Of a stretch of DNA of 64,000 nucleotides, positions 33,440 to 40,887 are shown piece by piece. The notes beneath the pieces were generated by a model. That model was not told the origin of the DNA. It made no database searches and was given only the letters and a program-made list of their open reading frames with translations. The DNA is taken from positions 124,001-188,000 of the forward strand of contig OY763407.1 of NCBI GenBank assembly GCA_963667425.1, written 5' to 3'. The stretch's first letter is position 1, and every line of letters starts with the position of its first letter. The translations under genes and the position numbers were made by a program. The DNA is from G963667425 sp963667425 [NCBI: bacterium] (GTDB lineage: Bacteria > UBP6 > UBA1177).

Positions 33440-35308
33440 TTACTTCATATAGAGAACGCCTTCTTCACACCATGAAATCATAATGTCAAAAACTTCGGCT
33501 TTATATTCTTCCGAAACAGCTTCTGCGACATCTTTTGCCGTTGCTGAACCATTTTTCTTTATGTATGCAAGCACTTCAGCTTCAGCATCTGATATTGTCT
33601 GGGTTATAACTTCGCCCTCTATTCTGTAAACGATTGCAAAAAGATTGTCTTTATCGGCATCGGTAACGTAATCTTTTATTTTTATGTAACCTGCATTTAT
33701 AACATCTTCTATGTCATAAGTGAAACGTCTAAAGAAAACACTCTTATTGATTGATATTTCAGTGTTTTCATCTATTGTGTTTATTTGATATGGGAGGGTA
33801 ACAATGTCTTCTTCAGGAGTCATTAATGCACTTGTATAATAGGCATTATGATAGAGCATATCTTCAACAAGAGGGTAAAGTTTTTTCTTTTGAAAACGAT
33901 CGGCAAGGTTTTCAAAAAACTCAAGAACTTTTTCAAAAAGGAATATAAAATCTGTTTCTTCAGAAAATTTACAATCGATTTTTCTTATCCATTTGTTCCA
34001 GCGTTCTATAATCTCACTGCATCTCTGTTCATAAGCTTCCGCAATAACGGTGAAGATAGAAACAAGTCTTCCTTTGTTATATATAAGGTCAATTCCTTCA
34101 GCCATTTCGTCAATTTTTTCCATTTCTCTTTTGGAAAAACCGGGAGAAGTCTGAAGTCTATATGGAAAAGAATGTTCTGCAACATAATCAAGTTCCCTTG
34201 TTCTGTTGTGTATTCTTGTTCCTGGGAAAAGTGAAAGTCTGCTTAAATTTATTTCTATCGGCCATAGTGAGAATGCTTTGTCAATATCTTCAAGAACATT
34301 GTCATATGTGGTTTTAGGTAATCCTGCAATTATGTCTATCGAGAACGGTAATTCAGGAAAATTATTTATATATCTTATGTTTGCGACTGTTGTTTCAATA
34401 TTTAATGAAGTTCTTATATTTTCAAGAGTCTTTCTGTTAAATGTGTTTATACCGAAATAAAGATATACATTCATCTGAGAGAGCATTTCTATTTCTTCTT
34501 TTGTAAGAATATCCGGTCTGACCTGTATATCAATTCTGGCATCTGGAAGAAGTTCGTTGATCATTTCAAGAATTCTTTGAACATGCTGATGTGAAAGATT
34601 AAATATCGGAGCACCGAGTATCACCTGTCTTACACCTTTTTCTCTAAAGAAATCAAGCTCTTCTTTCAGGTAATTAAAACCATGATATCTGACTTTATTC
34701 ATATGAGAAAAATCAACACAGAAATCACATCTGAAAAGACATCCTCTTGAAACTTCCCAGAAAACAGCAGTATCACTTGTAACTTCAATTAAACCTGAAA
34801 GGTAAGGAGAAGGTATCATATCCAGATTATCTATAACGCGTTCTTCTCCGAAAATAATTGTCTTTAAATTATCATCTCTATAAACAACACCTGGAACCCT
34901 AAGATCAGATGTTTCTGAAGTTAAAGCTTCTGCAAGTTCATAAACTGCAAGTTCAGGCTCGTCCTGAATTATGAACATTATCTTTTTTCTTAAATAATCC
35001 TCAGGAAACATGAATGAATCATGACCCCACAAACCTGCGATTGATTTAAACTTTTCACTTAGCTTATTTATTACAGAAAATGTATAGTTCAGATTCCAGT
35101 TATTTAGTCTGAAAAGAACTATTCCATAATCTCCGTTTTCAAGCACTTGTGCAGATGTTTCATCGGAATCTGTCATAAACAGATTTAATATTTCAACAGA
35201 ATGTTTTCCACCACTTCTTGATTCTGTAAATGTTTTAATAGTTAAAACGTGATATTCAGAAAACTTTTCAACTCTTGACTTACTGATATTGACAACAGCA
35301 ATACGCAT
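33440..35308 (-). CDS. B12-binding-domain radical SAM protein (DUF4080-like)
   Basis: 622 residues. The N-terminal 150 residues resemble a degenerate B12-binding Rossmann domain. The radical SAM cluster is Cys190-x3-Cys194-x2-Cys197 (SRGCLFRCDFC), followed by a complete barrel (IDIIAGLPKTTYDNV). After about residue 420 a DUF4080-like extension follows, and the last 60 residues (AEVLAYIKKNGSATAKDVAEAV) look like a small winged helix. Substrate unknown; the architecture matches proteins annotated as B12-binding radical SAM in anaerobes. CGGAGG precedes the ATG. A strong terminator stem ends only about 14 nt before this start. Confidence 0.83.
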   Translation of the reverse strand: MRIAVVNISKSRVEKFSEYHVLTIKTFTESRSGGKHSVEILNLFMTDSDETSAQVLENGDYGIVLFRLNNWNLNYTFSVINKLSEKFKSIAGLWGHDSFMFPEDYLRKKIMFIIQDEPELAVYELAEALTSETSDLRVPGVVYRDDNLKTIIFGEERVIDNLDMIPSPYLSGLIEVTSDTAVFWEVSRGCLFRCDFCVDFSHMNKVRYHGFNYLKEELDFFREKGVRQVILGAPIFNLSHQHVQRILEMINELLPDARIDIQVRPDILTKEEIEMLSQMNVYLYFGINTFNRKTLENIRTSLNIETTVANIRYINNFPELPFSIDIIAGLPKTTYDNVLEDIDKAFSLWPIEINLSRLSLFPGTRIHNRTRELDYVAEHSFPYRLQTSPGFSKREMEKIDEMAEGIDLIYNKGRLVSIFTVIAEAYEQRCSEIIERWNKWIRKIDCKFSEETDFIFLFEKVLEFFENLADRFQKKKLYPLVEDMLYHNAYYTSALMTPEEDIVTLPYQINTIDENTEISINKSVFFRRFTYDIEDVINAGYIKIKDYVTDADKDNLFAIVYRIEGEVITQTISDAEAEVLAYIKKNGSATAKDVAEAVSEEYKAEVFDIMISWCEEGVLYMK

Positions 35309-35322
35309 TCGATTCGCCTCCG

Positions 35323-35356
35323 AAAAATCCCTTTCTGCTAAAAAACAGAAAGGGAT
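35323..35356 (-). terminator. Rho-independent terminator after the HEAT lipoprotein gene, possibly an attenuator
   Basis: A perfect 11-bp stem, ATCCCTTTCTG/CAGAAAGGGAT (35356-35346 with 35337-35327), has an 8-nt loop and is followed on the minus strand by TTTTT. It sits between two minus-strand genes, with the SD of the downstream gene directly after the T-run. Confidence 0.85.
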
Positions 35357-35383
35357 CTAAAAATACTTAATTTTTTAATGGAA

Positions 35384-37312
35384 CTATTTGTTAAGTGATT
35401 CTAAGTAGCTTAAGATAGCATCATATTCTTTCATAGCTGAAGCATATTCAACCTTGTCGCCCTCTGCTTTATCAGCTTTGCTGAGAGGTTCAACATAAGC
35501 TTTTGATTCTGTTTTAAGAAGAGCTATTGCTATTGCATTTCTTACATAAGGTTCCTTATGAAGAAGAATTGCAGATATCTGAGAAGCATATTTATCCATT
35601 CCGCCATTGAATGCAATTGTATAAACAGCTTTTTCAACAATAGCAGGTTCTTTATCATTAAGTTTGCCTGCATAACAGTCAAGGTTATCACCACATTCCT
35701 CCACAGCTGCCATTCTCTTTATGAATTTTTCCATAAGAGCGACAGATCTTCCTGTAGAATCATAGTTAGGATCCATAACTGACTGAGCTTTAACTTTCTT
35801 ATCAAGATCTTCAGGTTTAATTTCAGCTTTTTCTTTCTTAAGAATCTCTTCTTTAGCTTTTGTTTCAACTTTTTCTATATATTTTTTACCTTCATCTACA
35901 AAAGACTGTGCAATCTTTACAAAATTAGCTGCATCATCCTTGTTTGTAACTATTCTTGAATATGCATCTGCTGCCCATATTTTAGGCTCATAGAAGTATA
36001 TAATATCATTCATAACATCATATTCAGATATAGTCTTATCTTCAACAGCTTTAAGAAGATAAGGAAGAGCTTTTGCATCACCGAGAATTCCAAGAGCTTC
36101 TGCACCTTTCATTCTGATACTTACTTCCTGACCTCTTTTTGCAAGCTGAGCCTGTTTTTTCGCTTCTTTGGAATCATCATCAGATTTTGCAAGTTTGAGA
36201 GCGAAATCACTACTTACCATTTTAAGAAGTGTGTCAGTTGCTTTTAAGTCACCCATTTTTGCAAGCTGAATTGAAAGATGCTCTGTAAGGAATGGTTGTT
36301 TTTCCTCTTTTTTAAGCTGTGCTTCAAGTTCTGCAATAAGCTCATCAACAGCTGATTTACTTCTGATGTCTGCAAGAATTATAGATGTTTTAAGTTTTGT
36401 TGTTGTATCTATAGAAGCTATTGTTGCTTCCCACTGTGCATGTTCAGCGCATTCAGCTTTTTTAACTGCTTCAGCATCGAGTTCATGTGTTCCTTTTTTA
36501 AGATACATAGGACATTTTGCCTTTGTAGCTCTGTATTTATTGTCATCCTGAAGCTCATTAACAGAAGGATTTTTTCCCTCATATGCTGAAAGAAGTTCTT
36601 TTTCAGAATATTTTCCAAGTTTGATAAGAGCTTTTCTTGCCTGTGGGAAGAGACTGAAACCTTTTTCTTCATAAAAAAGTGCTGCAACAAGAGGTTTTAC
36701 CGCCTGAGGATCACCAAAGTTTCCAAGAATTCCGGCTATATTGTATTTTGTACCGAAATCTTCTTTTTTGTCCTGCATAGTCTTAATTATTACAGGAACA
36801 AGTCTTTTCGCATCATTAGGCATTTCTGCAAGAGCCATAACAGCAGCAGATTTTGCAACTGATTCAGGTTTTTCTCTCATTCCTTCTGCGATCTGCTCAG
36901 GAGTCTGAACCTGATTGAGTATTTTTTCAAGTATAGGAATACCGGCAGGATCTTTCATAAGACCTATAGAATGGCCTATACTTTCTAAAGTTTTAAGATT
37001 TCTTACGCTTGGTGTTTTAAGACACTCATCTGCTATCTCTGCAATTCTTGGAATTGCCTGAGGATAGTTTATCTGTCCAACGGCCATAATTGCGATTCCT
37101 ATATCAGGAGTCTTATCAAGTTTAAGAAGCTTTTCTGCCACCTTTTCCTTGTTAACAATTTTGTTTTCATTACTTAACTGAATAAGCCTCTGAATAGCGA
37201 ACTGTCTGGAGTCCTTAGGATAAACTTGCCTTAAGTACTCATCCTCTGGATTACAGGATACAATAAGACCTGCTGTAAATAAAAACAGAAGAAAAATAAC
37301 GCCTTTTCTCAT
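35384..37312 (-). CDS. HEAT-repeat lipoprotein
   Basis: 642 residues. The signal peptide ends in IVSC (Cys20). The rest is alpha-helical, with repeated HEAT/PBS-lyase-like units: GIAIMAVGQINYPQAIPRI, AEALGILGDAKALPYLLKA, and near the end EPYVRNAIAIALLKT. Such solenoids scaffold protein complexes; here it would be in the periplasm or at the outer membrane. A Lys/Glu-rich helical section at about 470-520 breaks the array. AGAGG precedes the ATG. Its transcript ends at the terminator at 35323-35356. Confidence 0.82.
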   Translation of the reverse strand: MRKGVIFLLFLFTAGLIVSCNPEDEYLRQVYPKDSRQFAIQRLIQLSNENKIVNKEKVAEKLLKLDKTPDIGIAIMAVGQINYPQAIPRIAEIADECLKTPSVRNLKTLESIGHSIGLMKDPAGIPILEKILNQVQTPEQIAEGMREKPESVAKSAAVMALAEMPNDAKRLVPVIIKTMQDKKEDFGTKYNIAGILGNFGDPQAVKPLVAALFYEEKGFSLFPQARKALIKLGKYSEKELLSAYEGKNPSVNELQDDNKYRATKAKCPMYLKKGTHELDAEAVKKAECAEHAQWEATIASIDTTTKLKTSIILADIRSKSAVDELIAELEAQLKKEEKQPFLTEHLSIQLAKMGDLKATDTLLKMVSSDFALKLAKSDDDSKEAKKQAQLAKRGQEVSIRMKGAEALGILGDAKALPYLLKAVEDKTISEYDVMNDIIYFYEPKIWAADAYSRIVTNKDDAANFVKIAQSFVDEGKKYIEKVETKAKEEILKKEKAEIKPEDLDKKVKAQSVMDPNYDSTGRSVALMEKFIKRMAAVEECGDNLDCYAGKLNDKEPAIVEKAVYTIAFNGGMDKYASQISAILLHKEPYVRNAIAIALLKTESKAYVEPLSKADKAEGDKVEYASAMKEYDAILSYLESLNK

Positions 37313-37431
37313 GACCGAAACCTCTTTAATGTTGTAAAATCATAAAAATAACCAAAACATTTGCCTAAAATCTATCAGAAAATTATAAAATATCAATTTT
37401 TTGTAGTAAAAATATAAATTGTTACGAATAT

Positions 37432-37460
37432 TTGACAACTCTTTTCATAGCAGGCAGAAT
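37432..37460 (+). promoter_or_regulatory. Promoter of the radical SAM activase-like gene
   Basis: TTGACA (37432-37437), 17-nt spacer, CAGAAT (37455-37460), 35 nt before the ATG at 37495. The TTG that would extend the frame upstream is this -35 hexamer. Confidence 0.45.
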
Positions 37461-37494
37461 TAATCTGTTTATTATTATCTTTCACGGTGTTTTT

Positions 37495-38196
37495 ATGCTT
37501 ATTTTTTCAGGCTTTAAAGGAACGACTTTGGTCGATTTTCCAGGTAAAATTGCTTCTCTTCTTTACCTTTCAGGCTGCAATATGAGGTGTCCTTACTGTC
37601 ACAACGGTGTACTTGTAAATAATGAATCAGAAGAGGTTTTCAGCGAACCAACAGTTCTTGCCCTTTTAGAAAAACGTAAGACTTTTATAGACGGAGTTGC
37701 CATAACAGGTGGAGAACCTCTTCTTCATACAGAACTTAAAGAGTTTTTAATAAAACTTAAAGCTATGAATTTAAAAATCAAAATTGATACAAACGGGCTT
37801 TTACCGGAAAGAATTGAAGATATTTTTGAATATGTTGACTATTTTGCAATGGACTTAAAAACTGTTCCTTTAAAATATGCACTTGCCGGAGTTACGTGGA
37901 CTAATGAAAAGATTGAGGAAACGCTTAAACGGTCTATTAAACTAATATCCCGTAAAGATTCCGAGTTCAGAACAACATTGTATCCTCCCTTTGTTAATTC
38001 TATTGATGAAATCACAGAGATGATTAAGCTTTTACCCGAAAATTCGAAATATGTAATTCAGCGTTTCATTCCTGATAATGCGATGGATGAAACGGCAAGG
38101 AACAATCCTGGATTTACCAAGGATGAATTTAATTATTTTGTAAATGAAGTAAAAAAGAGGTTTCCTGAAAGATTTATAGATTCCAGAGGCGGTTAA
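37495..38196 (+). CDS. Anaerobic ribonucleotide reductase activating protein-like radical SAM enzyme
   Basis: 233 residues from the ATG at 37495. The N-terminus (MLIFSGFKGTTLVDFPGKIA) matches the NrdG2/PflA-like family, with the radical SAM cysteines at Cys28-x3-Cys32-x2-Cys35 (SGCNMRCPYCHN) and the ITGGEPLLH motif. These enzymes generate the glycyl radical in class III ribonucleotide reductase or related glycyl-radical enzymes under anoxic conditions. No nrdD gene lies in the window, so the partner is unknown. The stop codon abuts the end of convergent pilT with no gap. Confidence 0.87.
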   Translation: MLIFSGFKGTTLVDFPGKIASLLYLSGCNMRCPYCHNGVLVNNESEEVFSEPTVLALLEKRKTFIDGVAITGGEPLLHTELKEFLIKLKAMNLKIKIDTNGLLPERIEDIFEYVDYFAMDLKTVPLKYALAGVTWTNEKIEETLKRSIKLISRKDSEFRTTLYPPFVNSIDEITEMIKLLPENSKYVIQRFIPDNAMDETARNNPGFTKDEFNYFVNEVKKRFPERFIDSRGG

Positions 38197-39627
38197 TTAC
38201 AACGCAACTCCGGAATGTCTTAAAGTATTTTTTAAATCATCCTTATCCATCGATTTACTTAAAGCTTCATCAGCAGAAACAATTCTTTGAAGTACAAGTT
38301 CAGACAATGCCTGATTTAAAAGCTTCATCCCTTTACCTTTTGAAGACTGCATTATTGCAGGAATCTGGAATGTTTTACCTTCTCTTATCAGGTTGGCAAC
38401 CGCAATATTTGTAAAAAGTATTTCATGAGCAGCAACTCTGCCTCCTTCGAGTTTTTTGCAAAGCATCTGGGAAATTACTCCGCTTAAAGCATCTGCAAGC
38501 ATTGTTCTTATCTGTGACTGCTGATCTGCAGGAAACTGATCTATTATTCTGTCGATTGTTCCGACAGCTGTTGAAGTATGAAGAGTTCCCATCACAAGAT
38601 GCCCGGTAACAGCCATTTCAACAGCAATTGAGATCGTTTCAAGATCTCTGAGTTCCCCAACAAGAATAACATCGGGATCTTCTCTAAGTGCAGCTCTAAG
38701 TGCAGATTTAAAAGTTTTTGTATGATTTGAAACTTCTCTCTGGTTAACGAGAGATTTTTTGTTCATGTGTACAAATTCGATAGGATCTTCAACTGTTATT
38801 ATGTGTTTTTTATAGTTTTCATTTATGTAATCAATAAGAGCTGCAAGAGTCGTCGATTTTCCGCTTCCTGTAGGCCCGGTGACTAGAATAAGACCTTTAG
38901 GGAGATCACATAAAGATAAAACATCTTTTGATATTCCAAGTTTGGATGCTGATATTATTTCTGCTGGTATTTTTCTTATTACAGCACCTATACCTCTGTA
39001 ATCTCTGAAAATATTAATTCTAAACCTTGCAAGTCCTTTAATTTCATAAGCAAAATCAGTATCATAAATCTGTTCAAATTCAGCTATGTTTTTTTTAGGA
39101 GTTATTTTTTTTAACTCACTGTAAAGAAAATCCTCTGTAAGCTCCGGCATCTGATTTCTTGTTATCATATCACCATCAATTCTCATTATCGGAACGCATC
39201 CGGTAGAAATATGAAGATCTGAAGCATTCAAACGAACCATTTCCTTAAGCATAAAACTAATTGAAGAACTTTCCTTATTGTTGTAGTTTACTGGTTCTTT
39301 ATCTTCAGTAAGCATAAATGGTTTTGAGTTTTGAATATTTTCCTTCAACGCAGCTTCATACTGCTCTGGGATCGTGGTAAAAATTATTCTGCTGTTTTCT
39401 AAAATAACTGTAAAATGCTTTCCGTTCATAAGAATTTCTTTTCTATTTTTGAAAACATCGGAAAGTTCTTTTTTTATTATGCTTATTTCATCATTTGATA
39501 GTTCTTTTGAAGTAACTTCTCTTCTGGAACCGTTTTTGTACACTGCCGGAGGTTTTCCACTTTCAAGAACAAGTTCGTCTCCGGCTGTTTTTATTGTAGC
39601 AAAAAGAAGTCTTTCTACATTTGTCAT
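38197..39627 (-). CDS. pilT: PilT-family twitching motility ATPase with an extra N-terminal domain
   Basis: 476 residues, about 120 longer than PilT. The standard PilT part begins near residue 122 (ISFMLKEMVRLNASDLHIS). Walker A is GPTGSGKST (251-259), with Walker B DPDVILVGELRD and the HTSTAVGTIDRIIDQFP His box. The first 85 residues (AGDELVLESGKPPAVYKNG) look like a decayed second copy of the PilT N-terminal PAS-like domain (compare ASDLHISTGCVPIMRIDG). PilT powers retraction of type IV pili. The start overlaps the preceding gene as ATGA. No other pilus gene is nearby. Confidence 0.88.
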   Translation of the reverse strand: MTNVERLLFATIKTAGDELVLESGKPPAVYKNGSRREVTSKELSNDEISIIKKELSDVFKNRKEILMNGKHFTVILENSRIIFTTIPEQYEAALKENIQNSKPFMLTEDKEPVNYNNKESSSISFMLKEMVRLNASDLHISTGCVPIMRIDGDMITRNQMPELTEDFLYSELKKITPKKNIAEFEQIYDTDFAYEIKGLARFRINIFRDYRGIGAVIRKIPAEIISASKLGISKDVLSLCDLPKGLILVTGPTGSGKSTTLAALIDYINENYKKHIITVEDPIEFVHMNKKSLVNQREVSNHTKTFKSALRAALREDPDVILVGELRDLETISIAVEMAVTGHLVMGTLHTSTAVGTIDRIIDQFPADQQSQIRTMLADALSGVISQMLCKKLEGGRVAAHEILFTNIAVANLIREGKTFQIPAIMQSSKGKGMKLLNQALSELVLQRIVSADEALSKSMDKDDLKNTLRHSGVAL

Positions 39628-40076
39628 AATTCTTTAACCGTTTTTATAAGTTTTCTGTTTACATAGAATTTCCTTTTTTCAGAATAAAAAGGGACAAAAA
39701 GTTCTTTACAGTTTAAAGTATCTGCAAGACGTGACCTGTAGAATTCGTTCTCATTCACAAAATCAAACTCTTTTTCTATGTCATTCACAAAATCTATGAT
39801 AATTCTTGAAGCAGGCAGGTAATCATCCTGAAATTCAGATGAAACATAAAGAATACTCTCTTTATTTATAAGAAGGAAATCATTGGTTTTATCATTTTCA
39901 AAAGGGAGAAAAGATTTATCTGAATTAAGAAACTCATCCAAGGTCTCTTCGCCGGTTTTATGTGCCGAGAATTTACTTAAAAAAACAGTAAAACTATCTT
40001 CCGAAAAGCCTTTGTTATTAATTAAAGCAAGCCTGATGCTCTTTTTGTTTTTAGGGATTTTAAGATCATTCTGCAT
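39624..40076 (-). CDS. Unknown protein upstream of pilT
   Basis: 150 residues; family not recognised. No signal peptide or TM segment, so cytoplasmic. It is mixed alpha/beta (IRLALINNKGFS, SRIIIDFVNDIEKEF), Lys/Glu/Asp-rich. It overlaps the lipoprotein gene by 11 nt and pilT by 4 nt (ATGA), so it is made together with both. A regulator or partner of the ATPase is possible, but only context supports that. Confidence 0.6.
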   Translation of the reverse strand: MQNDLKIPKNKKSIRLALINNKGFSEDSFTVFLSKFSAHKTGEETLDEFLNSDKSFLPFENDKTNDFLLINKESILYVSSEFQDDYLPASRIIIDFVNDIEKEFDFVNENEFYRSRLADTLNCKELFVPFYSEKRKFYVNRKLIKTVKEL

Positions 40077-40878
40077 TTGAGAAATCGATATAAAAAAAGT
40101 AAAAATCCTCAGCTTTTATACTGGAATCAACCATATCGGAAGTTAACTCTCTGCTTGCTTTTAGATAAACAGTATAGTACTCGGCGTCGGCAGTAAATGC
40201 AACAGTATCCGTATTTATACCTGATTCATAAATATTAAAGAAAAGGCTATCCGTATAACTGGTTTCACTTGAAGGAGAATAAACATACCAGTGAAAATCC
40301 ACGTTATCATCACTATCTGTTCCGGCATTTACTTCAATATTAATATTTTCTTTATCAAGAGTTATTTCAGTACCTTTATCAACCTGGTAAATTGGTGTAC
40401 CGCCTGAAATATCCTTCCATGCGGCAAGCTGAATTGAATTAATTGAAAGAGTTTTTATATTATAAGAATCTGCTATAGTTTTATTAGCTATTCTTATTTT
40501 CTTAAATCCGCTCTGGCTTTCAAGCTCAACATTGACATCAATGTCCAGATATCCTTTTGATAAAAAGAGAGATGCCGCATCTGAACCTAAAAGCTCTGTC
40601 ATATCTTCAGGAACAGTTATAGTAAAAGATTCTCCATATTTTACAATGGCAGTTCTATTTCCAAGCCTCCATAGAACATCACTTCCTGCAACATTAGCAG
40701 CAAGCACATCAAAAACTATAGTTTCTCCAGGAGTAACAACAGTTTTATCACTTTTTACTGAAAGAATTCTGTTACCTGAAAGATCATTTAAACTATGAAG
40801 TTCATTTTCATCATAACTGCATGAAGAAAAAAGAATTGCTATGCAGAAAAATAAAATAGCTGTAGTATATCTTTTCAT
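40066..40878 (-). CDS. Lipoprotein of unknown function, partner of the TonB-dependent receptor
   Basis: 270 residues. The signal peptide ends in FSSC (Cys20). The mature part is beta-rich, with Ig-like strand patterns (VTPGETIVFDVLAANVAGSDVLWRL; VDFHWYVYSP), suggesting two Ig/PKD-like domains. It starts 9 nt after the receptor gene with a GGAGGAAAG site. Outer-membrane lipoproteins encoded next to TonB receptors commonly help capture the ligand; that role is inferred from position. Confidence 0.68.
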   Translation of the reverse strand: MKRYTTAILFFCIAILFSSCSYDENELHSLNDLSGNRILSVKSDKTVVTPGETIVFDVLAANVAGSDVLWRLGNRTAIVKYGESFTITVPEDMTELLGSDAASLFLSKGYLDIDVNVELESQSGFKKIRIANKTIADSYNIKTLSINSIQLAAWKDISGGTPIYQVDKGTEITLDKENINIEVNAGTDSDDNVDFHWYVYSPSSETSYTDSLFFNIYESGINTDTVAFTADAEYYTVYLKASRELTSDMVDSSIKAEDFYFFYIDFSNAE

Positions 40879-40887
40879 TCTTTCCTC

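Noticed and set aside
37432-37494. Upstream TTG start for the radical SAM activase-like gene
   Set aside because: The TTG is the -35 hexamer; the family begins at MLIFSGFKGT encoded from 37495.
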